A DNA stretch of 64,000 nt from contig NZ_JAUSVA010000002.1 in assembly GCF_030813695.1 (NCBI RefSeq), forward strand, positions 2,356,001 to 2,420,000, in the 5' to 3' direction. The notes beneath the pieces are model-generated. The model was given only the letters and a program-made list of their open reading frames with translations. It was not told the origin of the DNA and searched no databases. Source of the DNA: Kitasatospora herbaricolor. Its GTDB lineage: Bacteria; Actinomycetota; Actinomycetes; Streptomycetales; Streptomycetaceae. Shown piece by piece: positions 25,011-34,820 of the stretch (its first letter is position 1; each line of letters opens with the position of its first letter). The translations under genes and the position numbers were made by a program.

Positions 25011-26318
25011 ATGCCCACCTTCAGAGCCCGCCGCACCGCCACCTCCCTCGGCACCGCAGCCCTCGCCGCCATGCTTCTCCTCACCGCCTGCAGCTCGGGC
25101 TCCTCGGGCGGCTCCGCCGACGCCGCCGACGGCAAGGTCACGCTCACCGTGGACCTCTTCGGCACCTTCGGGTTCAAGGAGACCGGCCTCTACGACGAGT
25201 ACACCAAGACCCACCCCAACGTCACCGTCAAGCAGAGCGACACCCAGGACGAGGGCCAGTACTGGCAGGCCCTGCAGACCAAGCTGGCCGGCGGCGGCGG
25301 CCTCGCCGACGTCCAGGGCCTGGAGGTCGGGCGGATCGCCAGCGTGATGCAGAAGCAGGCCGACAAGTTCGTCGACCTGAAGACCGTCGGCGCCGGCGCC
25401 GTCAACGACGGCCTGGTGCCGTGGAAGGCCGCCGCCGTCAAGAGCGCCGACGGCAAGGTGCTGGCCGCCGGCACCGACATCGGCCCCGAGGCGATCTGCT
25501 ACCGGACCGACCTCTTCAAGGCCGCCGGCCTGCCCACCGACCGCACCGAGCTGGCCGCCAAGTGGTCCAGCTGGGAGGGGTACCTCGCGCTGGGCAAGGA
25601 GTACGTCGCCAAGGCGCAGCCCGGCAACGCCTGGACGGACAGCGCGGCCGGCATGTTCACCGCCGAGGTCGGCCAGCAGAAGGTGCGCTACGCGGACGAG
25701 TCCGGCAAGCCGGTGTACGACAACAACCCGGCCGTGAAGACCGCCTGGTCCGACTCAGCCAAGCTGGTCGCCGACGGCCTGTCCGCCAAGCTGCCGCAGT
25801 GGACCCCGGAGTGGAACAAGGCCTTCTCCACCGGCAAGTTCGCCACCCTGAGCTGCCCTGCCTGGATGATCGGCTACATCAAGGGCCAGGCCGGCGACGC
25901 CTTCGCCGGCAAGTGGGACATCGCGGCCGGCCCCGGCAAGACCGGCAACTGGGGCGGCTCCTACCTGGCGATCCCGAAGACCTCCAAGCACCAGAAGGAG
26001 GCCGCGGAGCTGATCAGCTGGCTGACCGCGAAGGAGCAGCAGGTCAAGCTCTTCACCAAGCAGGGCTCGTTCCCCTCCAGCACCGCCGCGCAGGGCGAGA
26101 TCAAGACCCTGCAGGACCCGTACTTCAACAACGCCCCGATCGGCCAGATCTTCAGCGAGTCGGCCGGCGCGATGCCCGCGCAGGTGCTCGGCACCGAGGA
26201 CGGCGTGATCGGCAAGGCGTTCACCGACGCCCTCGGCGAGGTGGAGCGCACCGGCACCGCGCCGGACGCCGCCTGGCAGCACGCCATGGACAACATCAAG
26301 AAGGCCAGCGGGAACTGA
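25011..26318 (+). CDS. ABC sugar-binding lipoprotein (CebE-like)
   Basis: A 435-residue extracellular solute-binding protein, family 1. The lipoprotein signal MPTFRARRTATSLGTAALAA ends in lipobox LTAC (Cys ~27), followed by a Ser/Gly linker. The fold markers VTLTVDLFGTFGFKE, GPEAICYRTDLFKAAGLP and WGGSYLAIPKTSKHQKEA are typical of oligosaccharide-binding proteins. AGGAGG precedes ATG 25011. It is the first gene of an operon with two permeases and a GH1 enzyme, so it should capture the oligosaccharides released by the GH81 enzyme (laminaribiose-type) rather than, or besides, cellobiose. Confidence 0.9.
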   Translation: MPTFRARRTATSLGTAALAAMLLLTACSSGSSGGSADAADGKVTLTVDLFGTFGFKETGLYDEYTKTHPNVTVKQSDTQDEGQYWQALQTKLAGGGGLADVQGLEVGRIASVMQKQADKFVDLKTVGAGAVNDGLVPWKAAAVKSADGKVLAAGTDIGPEAICYRTDLFKAAGLPTDRTELAAKWSSWEGYLALGKEYVAKAQPGNAWTDSAAGMFTAEVGQQKVRYADESGKPVYDNNPAVKTAWSDSAKLVADGLSAKLPQWTPEWNKAFSTGKFATLSCPAWMIGYIKGQAGDAFAGKWDIAAGPGKTGNWGGSYLAIPKTSKHQKEAAELISWLTAKEQQVKLFTKQGSFPSSTAAQGEIKTLQDPYFNNAPIGQIFSESAGAMPAQVLGTEDGVIGKAFTDALGEVERTGTAPDAAWQHAMDNIKKASGN

Positions 26319-26333
26319 CGCCGGATCACCGGA

Positions 26334-26358
26334 CGGCCCGGCCCCAGCGGCCGGGCCG
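26334..26358 (+). promoter_or_regulatory. Intercistronic hairpin after the binding-protein gene
   Basis: CGGCCCGGCC (26334-26343) pairs perfectly with GGCCGGGCCG (26349-26358), loop CCAGC. It sits between the binding-protein and permease genes and may stabilise or partly terminate mRNA so that more binding protein than permease is made. Confidence 0.6.
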
Positions 26359-26380
26359 CCCGGCTCACCGAAGGACCATC

Positions 26381-27334
26381 ATGGCCATCACCACCACCAC
26401 CCGAAGCCCCCGCCCGGCCGCCCCCGTGGCCGAGCGCCGGCCCCGCGCCCGCTGGGGCGCCCGCGCCGCGCCCTACGGCTACCTGGCGCCGTTCTTCGTC
26501 CTGTTCGCGGCCTTCGGCCTCTTCCCGCTGGTGTACACGGCCTACGTGTCGCTGCACCGGGTGGAGCTGCAGACCTCCCAGCAGATGGACTGGGTGGGTT
26601 TCCAGAACTACACCCGCCTGCTGGAGGACCCGTTCTTCTGGAACGCGCTGCGCAACACCTTCACCATCGGGGTGCTCTCCACCGTCCCGCAGCTCGTGAT
26701 GGCGCTCGGCCTGGCCCACCTGCTGAACTACAAGCTGCGCGGGCGCACGTTCTTCCGGGTCGCGATGCTGATGCCGTACGCGACCTCGGTGGCCGCCGCC
26801 ACCCTGGTCTTCGCGCAGCTCTTCGGCCGCGACTACGGGCTGCTGAACTGGGCGCTGAGCAGCGTCGGGCTGAACCCGGTGGACTGGCAGGCGGACACCT
26901 GGGCCTCGCAGATCGGCGTCTCGGCCGTCGTCACCTGGCGGTGGACGGGCTACAACGCGCTGATCTACCTGGCCGGCATGCAGGCGATCGGGCACGAGCT
27001 GTACGAGTCCGCGGCGATGGACGGCGCCTCGCGCTGGAAGCAGTTCCTGCACGTGACCGTCCCCGGCCTGCGGCCCACCATCATCTTCACGGTGGTGGTC
27101 TCCACCATCGGCGCGACCCAGCTGTTCGGCGAGCCGCTGCTCTACGAGGGCAACGCCGGCGGCGGGATCTCGCACCAGTACCAGACCCTCGGCCTCTACA
27201 TGTACGAGCAGGGCTGGAGCTTCTTCCACCTCGGCCGGGCGGCCGCGGTCGCCTGGGTGATGTTCCTGCTGATCGTGCTGCTGGCCCTGGCCAACGCGGC
27301 GATCGCCGCCCGGCGCAACCGTACGGACCGGTGA
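26381..27334 (+). CDS. ABC sugar permease 1 (CebF-like)
   Basis: A 317-residue inner-membrane permease of the MalF type with six predicted helices (e.g. YLAPFFVLFAAFGLFPLVY) and the EAA loop ELYESAAMDGASRWKQFLHVTVP that contacts the ATPase. ATG 26381 has AAGGA upstream. Its stop overlaps the start of the second permease (GTGA). No ATPase gene lies in the operon; CUT1 importers of streptomycetes usually share the MsiK ATPase encoded elsewhere. Confidence 0.92.
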   Translation: MAITTTTRSPRPAAPVAERRPRARWGARAAPYGYLAPFFVLFAAFGLFPLVYTAYVSLHRVELQTSQQMDWVGFQNYTRLLEDPFFWNALRNTFTIGVLSTVPQLVMALGLAHLLNYKLRGRTFFRVAMLMPYATSVAAATLVFAQLFGRDYGLLNWALSSVGLNPVDWQADTWASQIGVSAVVTWRWTGYNALIYLAGMQAIGHELYESAAMDGASRWKQFLHVTVPGLRPTIIFTVVVSTIGATQLFGEPLLYEGNAGGGISHQYQTLGLYMYEQGWSFFHLGRAAAVAWVMFLLIVLLALANAAIAARRNRTDR

Positions 27335-28215
27335 CCGACATGACGACCATTCAGCTGCAGAAGCCGGTGCGACGCCGCCCGGGGACGGGACGGCGCTCGC
27401 CGCTGCAGGGCGGCCCGCTCGCGTACGCCGTCCTGATCGGCGCCACCGCGCTGTTCGTCTTCCCCTTCTACTGGACCCTGGTCGGGGCCAGCCGCACCAA
27501 CGCGGAGATGAGCTCGGCCTCTCCGGCGCTCACCCCCGGCTCGAACCTCTTCCACAACATCGGCGAGGCGCTCCAGCAGGCCGCCATCGGCACCGCGCTG
27601 GTGAACTCGCTGATCGTCGCCTGCACCGTGACGCTGGGCGTGGTGCTCTCCTCCACGCTGGCCGGCTTCGCCTTCGCGAAGTTGCGCTTCCGGGGCCGGA
27701 GCCTGCTGCTGGCCGTGACGGTCGGCACCATGATGATCCCGCCGCAGCTGGGGGTCATCCCGCTGTTCATGGTGATCGTGAAGATGGACCTGCAGAACAA
27801 GCTCCCCTCGGTGATCCTGCCCTCGCTGGTGTCCGCCTTCGGGGTGTTCTTCATGCGGCAGTTCCTGATCCAGGCGCTGCCGGACGAGCTCATCGAGGCC
27901 GCCCGGGTGGACGGCGCCTCGTCCCTGCGGATCTTCTGGTCGATCGTGCTGCCGGTGGCCCGTCCGGGCATGGCGGTGCTCGGCATGCTGACCTTCATGG
28001 CCACCTGGAACGACTTCTTCTGGCCGATCGTGGCGCTGAGTTCGCAGAACCCGACGGTGCAGGTCGCGCTGCGGTCGCTGGGCCAGGGCTACGTCCAGGA
28101 CCAGTCGATCGTGATGGCCGGCACCCTGATCGGCACCCTCCCGGTGCTGGTGGTCTTCGCCCTGCTCGGCCGCCAGATCGTCGGCGGCATCATGCAGGGC
28201 GCCGTCAAGGGCTGA
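27331..28215 (+). CDS. ABC sugar permease 2 (CebG-like)
   Basis: A 294-residue MalG-type permease with six helices and the EAA loop [26 protein letters not shown] 27331 overlaps the previous stop codon by four bases; ATG 27340 is an alternative. The N-terminus is basic and the protein ends in [13 protein letters not shown] as in CebG-type permeases. It forms the heterodimeric channel with the preceding gene product. Confidence 0.92.
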   Translation: MTDMTTIQLQKPVRRRPGTGRRSPLQGGPLAYAVLIGATALFVFPFYWTLVGASRTNAEMSSASPALTPGSNLFHNIGEALQQAAIGTALVNSLIVACTVTLGVVLSSTLAGFAFAKLRFRGRSLLLAVTVGTMMIPPQLGVIPLFMVIVKMDLQNKLPSVILPSLVSAFGVFFMRQFLIQALPDELIEAARVDGASSLRIFWSIVLPVARPGMAVLGMLTFMATWNDFFWPIVALSSQNPTVQVALRSLGQGYVQDQSIVMAGTLIGTLPVLVVFALLGRQIVGGIMQGAVKG

Positions 28216-28426
28216 GCGTCCCCGGCCGGGCGCTCCGGCTCCGGCCTCCGCGTCCGGGGCCGCCCGGCCCCGGACGGCCACCCCCCGGCGGTACACCCCC
28301 GGCGGTCCACGCCCCGGCGGCCGGTGTCCCCGGTGCTCCCGGCGGTCCGGGCCGCGGCGGCCGGTGCCCCGCGGCCGAGCGGCCCTGCGCCGATCCCCGT
28401 CCCAACTCTCATCTCTGGAAGGCGAC

Positions 28427-29890
<1,464 letters not shown>

Positions 29891-29952
29891 GCGCCGGCAC
29901 GCCGCCACCGGCCCTCAAGGCGCGCCGGCCGCAGCGGCCCGCGAGGAACCTG

Positions 29953-29988
29953 CGGCCGCCCCGGGGATCCGACACCCCGGGGCGGCCG
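29953..29988. terminator. Bidirectional terminator hairpin
   Basis: CGGCCGCCCCGGGG (29953-29966) pairs perfectly with 29975-29988, loop ATCCGACA, between convergent bglC and rsgA. Confidence 0.75.
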
Positions 29989-30019
29989 TACGGTGCACCG
30001 GCGCGCCGGCCGGAGCCGG

Positions 30020-31162
30020 TCAGCGCTTGATCGGCAGGCCCGAGTTCCGGTACGACATGGTGATCGACTTCCACTTCTTCAGGCGTTCGGCGGCGAGCCG
30101 GGCGTCCGTGCGGGAGGCGATCCAGGCGTTCTCGCGCTGCAGCTTGAGGTAGCTCTCCCAGCGGCGCTGCGAGAGGGTGCCGTCCTCCAGCGCGGCCTGC
30201 ACCGCGCAGCCGGGCTCGGTGTGGTGGCCGCAGTCGTGGAAGCGGCACTCCTCGGCCAGCTCCCCGACCTCGGAGAAGGCCTGGGCCAGGCCTTCTCCGC
30301 CGAAGAGGCCGACCTCGCGCAGGCCGGGCGTGTCGATCAGGACGCCGCCGTGCGCCATCGGCACCATCTCGCGCGCGGTGGTGGTGTGCCGGCCCTTCTC
30401 GTCGACCGAGCGGGTCTGCTGGACCGTCATCACCTCGGCCTCGGCCAGCATGTTGGTGAGGGTGGACTTGCCGGCGCCGGACTGCCCGATCAGCGCGGTG
30501 CTGCCGGGGGTGCAGGCGCGCAGCACGTCCATCCCCTCGCCGGTCTCGGCGCTGACCACCAGCACCGTGACACCGGGGGCGATGCCCTCGACGTCCGCGC
30601 GGATGTGCTCGGCGTCGGAGACCAGGTCGGCCTTGGTGAGGACGACCAGCGGCTCGGCGGCGGCCCGCGCGGTGCCGCCCAGCAGGGCCTCGCCCTCGCC
30701 GCTGGAGGCGACCAGGGCGAGGAAGCGCTCGATCCGGCCGAGGTCGACCTCGGAGGCGAGCGAGACGCAGATCGCGATCTGGTCGACGTTGGTCGCCAGC
30801 ACCTGCGCCTCGGACCGCTTGGAGTTGGTCGAGCGCACCAGCGCGGTGCGCCGGGGCATCAGTGCCCGTACCGCGGGGCGTCCGCCGGGGATCTCGTCGA
30901 CAGCGACCCAGTCGCCCGTGCAGACGTAGCGCATCGGGTCCGGTGTGGACACGTCGGCCATGTCGGCCCGCAGGACCCGGACCGCGTCACCGTCGGCGAC
31001 GACGACGCTGCACAGGCCCCGGTCGACCCGCACGACCCGGCCCGGGAGCAGGCCGACGGCGGTGTGGAGGGAGAAGGACTCGGCCCATTCCTCGTCCCAG
31101 CCGTAGCCGGAGAGCGGGTGGGCGGCCGAGGTGGAGAAGGTGGGAAAGGTGGAGAAGGACAA
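30020..31162 (-). CDS. rsgA: Ribosome small subunit-dependent GTPase A
   Basis: RsgA is a circularly permuted GTPase that helps mature the 30S subunit. An OB-fold comes first (GRVVRVDRGLCSVVVADGD), then the permuted G motifs: G4 LTKADLV, G1 GQSGAGKSTLTN, G3 DTPGLRE, and a C-terminal zinc finger (CRFHDCGHHTEPGC). I place the start at TTG 31162 (380 residues, LSFSTFPTF), because AAGGG lies upstream and no ATG or GTG occurs before the OB-fold; TTG 31180 is the alternative. The first codons are strikingly pyrimidine-rich. The gene is often near aroA in this group, but that is not seen here. Confidence 0.92.
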   Translation of the reverse strand: MSFSTFPTFSTSAAHPLSGYGWDEEWAESFSLHTAVGLLPGRVVRVDRGLCSVVVADGDAVRVLRADMADVSTPDPMRYVCTGDWVAVDEIPGGRPAVRALMPRRTALVRSTNSKRSEAQVLATNVDQIAICVSLASEVDLGRIERFLALVASSGEGEALLGGTARAAAEPLVVLTKADLVSDAEHIRADVEGIAPGVTVLVVSAETGEGMDVLRACTPGSTALIGQSGAGKSTLTNMLAEAEVMTVQQTRSVDEKGRHTTTAREMVPMAHGGVLIDTPGLREVGLFGGEGLAQAFSEVGELAEECRFHDCGHHTEPGCAVQAALEDGTLSQRRWESYLKLQRENAWIASRTDARLAAERLKKWKSITMSYRNSGLPIKR

Positions 31163-31277
31163 GACGGGGTGACCCTTCAAGGGGTGGCCCCGGCTGCGCG
31201 CGAGCGGCGCGACAGTAAGGTACGGACGTCCCGCAGGGGTGACGTCGGGTCAGCCGGAGACCAGGGGGGTGTGAGTG

Positions 31278-31343
31278 ATGACCTTCTGGACGCGGACGGC
31301 GCCCACAGCGGCGGCAGTCGTCACGATCCTCACCTCCCGGTAA
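31278..31343 (+). CDS. Candidate 21-residue small protein gene
   Basis: ATG at 31278 follows a strong GGGGGG ribosome site and opens a 22-codon frame beginning MTFWTRTAPTAAAVV and ending LTSR. All but two third positions are G or C (both exceptions A). The product is hydrophobic in the middle and could be a tiny membrane peptide. A TAAGGT -10-like box (31215-31220) lies upstream and a hairpin lies just downstream, so a free-standing small transcript is possible. It resembles neither the sulfur leader peptides nor anything else I recognise. Confidence 0.4.
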   Translation: MTFWTRTAPTAAAVVTILTSR

Positions 31344-31363
31344 AAACACGGCTTCCACGGCTA

Positions 31364-31380
31364 CGGCCCACGACGGGCCG
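31364..31380 (+). terminator. Small hairpin after the 21-residue ORF
   Basis: CGGCCC (31364-31369) pairs with GGGCCG (31375-31380), then TTCC. It is weak but well placed to end the small transcript. Confidence 0.35.
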
Positions 31381-31562
31381 TTCCGGACGACCCCAACGGT
31401 AGCCAAGGGTGTCGGTCCGGGCCAGTCATTTTTCGCGGACCGTCGGAACACCCGGCCCGGTCGGCCGCAGCTCCCCGGGGCCGACCCCCGCGGGTGCCGG
31501 GCGCGGGTGGCCCGCCCCCGGCCCCTCCCGGCCCGGGCGGGCCACCCCGCCCGGGCCGGCGG

Positions 31563-32999
31563 TCAGACCTGCGCCGCCTGCTCCGGCAGGGCGGGCTTCC
31601 CGGAGCCGGGCCCGTACCAGAACAGCACGGCCGCCAGGATCGCCAGGACGGTGGCTCCGGCGGCCCAGACGAACACCGTCGAGATGGTGTCGGCGATCTC
31701 GCCGTTCCCGCCCGTGAACGGGATCAGCAGGACGGCCAGGCCGAGCGAGCCGCCGACGGTCAGCGCGGTCTGCAGCACCCCGGCGGTCACGCCGGCGTAC
31801 TCGGGCGGGGCCGTGCTGAGGATGATCATGTTGAACGGGATGATCGCCACCCCGACGCCGAGGCCGATGAGCACGATCTGCGGGAGCACACCGGTGGCGT
31901 ACGAGCTGTGCGCGTCGAGCAGGGTCAGCCAGGCCACCCCGATCAGGACCACGCCCAGGCCGAGGAGGGCGCGGGTCTTCAGGCCGATGCCGGAGACGTA
32001 CTTGGTGAGCACCTGGGTGGAGACCAGCAGGGCCAGGCCGAACGGCAGGACGGCCAGGCCGCTCTGCAGGGCGTTGAAGTGCAGGACGCCCTGCAGGTAC
32101 TGGACCAGGTAGATCAGGAAGCTGGTGAGCACGGCCGCCAGCAGGAGCAGGTTCACGAAGGCGCCGGCGCGCTCGCGGCTGGCGAAGATGGCGGCCGGCA
32201 GCAGGGGCTCCGAGGTGCGCGGGTCGACGACCGCGAGCAGCACCCAGAGCACCACCGAGGCGGCCAGCGGGACCAGCGTGCCGGCGTCCCCCCAGCCCTT
32301 CTCGGCGGCGTGCACGAGCCCGTACACGGCGGTGGTGACGGCCGCGGTGACCAGGGCCGCGCTGGGCAGGCCGAGCGGGCGCGAGCGGGCGCCGGTGCCG
32401 GCGAGGCCGAGCGTCTTCAGGGACACGACGATGATCAGCAGGCCCACCGGGACGTTCACCAGCAGGCTCCAGCGCCAGTCCCCGGCCCAGGTGAGCACGC
32501 CGCCCAGCACCATGCCGGCCGAGGCGCCGAGGCCGGTCACCGTCGAGTAGAGGCCGAAGGCGCGCTGCCTGCGCTCACCCTCGAAGACCACCGCGAGCAG
32601 GGCCAGGCCGTTGGGTCCGGCGAGGGCGGCGCCGGCGCCCTGGAGCAGCCGGCCGACCAGCAGCACCTCGATGTTCGGGGCCAGGCCGGCCACCAGGGAG
32701 GCCAGCACGACCAGGCCGAGGCCGCCGACGAAGACCCGGCGGTGACCGAGGACGTCGCCGAGCCGGCCGGCGAGCAGGAGCAGTCCGCCGAAGGCCAGCA
32801 GGAAGGCGTTCGGGACCCACGAACCGGAGGCCACCGAGAGGCCCAGGTCCGACTGCAGGGTGGGCAGGGCGACGTTCACGACGGTGCCGTCCAGCTGGAG
32901 CATGAACTCCGCGCCGACGATCGCCACGAGCAACAGGCCCCAGGCTTGTGACCGGGTGTCCCGGGTCGGGACTTCGCCGGCAACAGCGTCAACGCTCAT
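31563..32999 (-). CDS. MFS multidrug efflux transporter (DHA2)
   Basis: A 478-residue, probably 14-helix proton antiporter. Markers are FMLQLDGTVVNVALPTLQSDLG in helix 1 (the D-x-T-V-V-N-V-A-L-P motif of DHA2 pumps), the loop GRLGDVLGHRRVFVGG, and LGASAGMVLGGVLTWAGDWRW (motif C). ATG 32999. It is divergent from a TetR gene, with a strong operator between them; a classic efflux/repressor pair. The substrate is not predictable. Confidence 0.92.
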   Translation of the reverse strand: MSVDAVAGEVPTRDTRSQAWGLLLVAIVGAEFMLQLDGTVVNVALPTLQSDLGLSVASGSWVPNAFLLAFGGLLLLAGRLGDVLGHRRVFVGGLGLVVLASLVAGLAPNIEVLLVGRLLQGAGAALAGPNGLALLAVVFEGERRQRAFGLYSTVTGLGASAGMVLGGVLTWAGDWRWSLLVNVPVGLLIIVVSLKTLGLAGTGARSRPLGLPSAALVTAAVTTAVYGLVHAAEKGWGDAGTLVPLAASVVLWVLLAVVDPRTSEPLLPAAIFASRERAGAFVNLLLLAAVLTSFLIYLVQYLQGVLHFNALQSGLAVLPFGLALLVSTQVLTKYVSGIGLKTRALLGLGVVLIGVAWLTLLDAHSSYATGVLPQIVLIGLGVGVAIIPFNMIILSTAPPEYAGVTAGVLQTALTVGGSLGLAVLLIPFTGGNGEIADTISTVFVWAAGATVLAILAAVLFWYGPGSGKPALPEQAAQV

Positions 33000-33040
33000 G
33001 AATCCTCCACGACAGCAGCCCGAGTATTATGGTGAGACAG

Positions 33041-33084
33041 CCTCAGGTTAGGTACGGGAGAGTTAACCTGAGGGCGCCTCAGGT
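33041..33084. promoter_or_regulatory. TetR operators between MFS and tetR
   Basis: CCTCAGGTTA (33041-33050) is the exact inverse of TAACCTGAGG (33064-33073). The right arm also forms a compact palindrome ACCTGAGG-GCG-CCTCAGGT (33066-33084). So three copies of the CCTCAGGT half-site occur in 44 bp. A TATTAT box at 33025-33030 lies beside them. This is a clear operator cluster for the TetR protein. Confidence 0.8.
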
Positions 33085-33102
33085 AGTCAAGCAGGAGGAT
33101 CA

Positions 33103-33699
33103 GTGTCGGAGACCAGGCCCTACATCGCGCAGCGCCCCAAGCGGGCCGACGGGCAGCGCAACTACGACGCGATACTGGCCGCCGCCCGCCGGGCCTTCGA
33201 GGCCGACGGCTCCGACGCCTCCCTGGAGGACATCGCCGGCCAGGCCGGCGTCGCCATCGGGACCCTCTACCGCCACTTCCCCACCCGGGCCGCCCTCGTC
33301 GAGGCCGCCACCAGGGACGGGCTGGCCGAACTGGTCGCCCGGGCCGAGCGGCCGGCCGCCGCCGAGGACGCCCTGGAGGCACTGACCGACTGGATGGGGC
33401 AGGCCGTCCGGCACTTCAGCACCTTCCGCGGCCTGGTCGGCATCCTGACCAGGAGCATGTACGACGAGGGGACGCCCTCGCACGCCATGTGCACCGCCAT
33501 GCACCGCAGCGGCGCAGCCCTGCTCGACGCGGCCCAGCGCGCCGGGCGGGTCCGCGCCGACCTCACCCCGGACGAGTTGTTCGACCTGCTCAGCGGCGCC
33601 GCCTGGGTGCGCGAGAACGCCGTGCCCGGCCACGACGGCAGCCCGCGGTTCCTCTCGCTGGTGCTGGAGGGCCTGGTGCTGCCCGACGGGGCGCGCTGA
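33103..33699 (+). CDS. TetR family repressor of the MFS pump
   Basis: A 198-residue regulator with a textbook TetR domain (NYDAILAAARRAFEADGSDA … IGTLYRHFPTRAALVEAATRDGL, residues ~17-65). GTG 33103 follows AGGAGG. The operators immediately upstream support autorepression and repression of the divergent pump, relieved by a pump substrate. Confidence 0.92.
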   Translation: MSETRPYIAQRPKRADGQRNYDAILAAARRAFEADGSDASLEDIAGQAGVAIGTLYRHFPTRAALVEAATRDGLAELVARAERPAAAEDALEALTDWMGQAVRHFSTFRGLVGILTRSMYDEGTPSHAMCTAMHRSGAALLDAAQRAGRVRADLTPDELFDLLSGAAWVRENAVPGHDGSPRFLSLVLEGLVLPDGAR

Positions 33700-33722
33700 C
33701 CGGCGGGCGCGTCACCGGCGCT

Positions 33723-33860
33723 CCCCGGCGGCCGGGCCGGGGCCGAAGAGCAGCACGGCACCCCGGGCACCCCCGGCGGCCGGGCCGGGGCCGGAGGACA
33801 GCACGGCACCCCGGGCACCCCCGGCGCCCGACCGGAACGGGCACCCGACCGGAACGGGCA
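33723..33860. repeat. 48-bp and 17-bp tandem repeats
   Basis: A 48-bp unit starting CCCCGGCGGCCGGGCC begins at 33723 and again at 33771, with a third partial copy from 33819. It is followed at once by two 17-bp units CCCGACCGGAACGGGCA (33827-33843 and 33844-33860). Together they fill most of the gap between tetR and the araC-type gene. Confidence 0.85.
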
Positions 33861-33925
33861 CAGGATGTCGGGTGCGGCAGGGTGACCCTTTCCTACGGTG
33901 AAGGCAGGGAAAGGAAGGACACCGG

Positions 33926-34792
33926 GTGCTGGAACGACTGAATCAGGCCATGGAGCACATCGAGTCCCGGCTGGACGGGCAGATCGACGCGGCCGAGCTG
34001 GCCCGGATCGCGATGACCTCGGAGTACCACCTCCGGCGGATGTTCTCGGCACTGGCGGGGATGCCGCTCTCGGAGTACGTCCGGCGCCGGCGGCTGACCG
34101 TCGCGGGCGCCGAGGTGCTGGCCGGGCCGGGGACGCTGCTGGAGATCGCGGTGCGGTACGGCTACGCCTCGGGCGAGGCGTTCGCCCGCGCGTTCCGCGC
34201 GATGCACGGCGTCGGGCCCGGCGAGGCCAGGCGCACCGGCGCGGCCCTGCGCTCCCAGCCCCGGATGTCCTTCCGGCTCGTCGTCGAAGGGAGCAGCAGC
34301 ATGAGGTACCGGATCGTGGATCGGGCGGAGTTCCGGGTGGTGGGGCGCAGGGCCCGGGTCCCGCTCGTGCACGAGGGGGTCAATCCGGCCATCGCGGAGT
34401 TCATCAGGTCCGTCGGGCCGGAGACGGCCCGGCGGATCGCGCAACTGTCGGACCAGGAGCCGGCCGGCATCGTCTCGGTGACCGACAACATCGACGAGAG
34501 CCTGGCCGAGGGCACCGAGCTCGACTACTACCACGCCGCGCTGACCCGGGCGGAGCCGCCGGAGGACCTCGACGCCCTGCTCGTCCCGGCCGGGACGTGG
34601 GCGGTCTTCGAGAACACCGGCCCGTTCCCGCAGGCCCTGCAGTACCTGTGGCGGGACGTCTACACCCAGTGGTTCCCGTCCAACCCGTACCGCAGCCGCC
34701 CGGGGCCGGAGATCCTCGGCGTCCGGCCGTCGCCGGACGGTGCGCAGGCCGACGCCCAGCTGTGGATCCCGGTGGAGCGCGGCGCGGCCTGA
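33926..34792 (+). CDS. AraC family regulator with GyrI-like effector domain
   Basis: A 288-residue protein with an N-terminal AraC DNA-binding domain (residues ~1-100: ELARIAMTSEYHLRRMFSALAG, VRYGYASGEAFARAFRAMHG) followed by a GyrI/SbmC-like small-molecule-binding domain (YRIVDRAEFRVVGRRARVPL … PAGTWAVFENTGPFPQALQYLW). This order (as in Rob- or SoxS-like DNA-binding parts plus a sensor) is common in multidrug-responsive regulators. GTG 33926 follows AAGGAAGG. No obvious target is adjacent. Confidence 0.9.
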   Translation: MLERLNQAMEHIESRLDGQIDAAELARIAMTSEYHLRRMFSALAGMPLSEYVRRRRLTVAGAEVLAGPGTLLEIAVRYGYASGEAFARAFRAMHGVGPGEARRTGAALRSQPRMSFRLVVEGSSSMRYRIVDRAEFRVVGRRARVPLVHEGVNPAIAEFIRSVGPETARRIAQLSDQEPAGIVSVTDNIDESLAEGTELDYYHAALTRAEPPEDLDALLVPAGTWAVFENTGPFPQALQYLWRDVYTQWFPSNPYRSRPGPEILGVRPSPDGAQADAQLWIPVERGAA

Positions 34793-34820
34793 GCCGGGCC
34801 GCGCCCGGGCGCCCGTCCGG

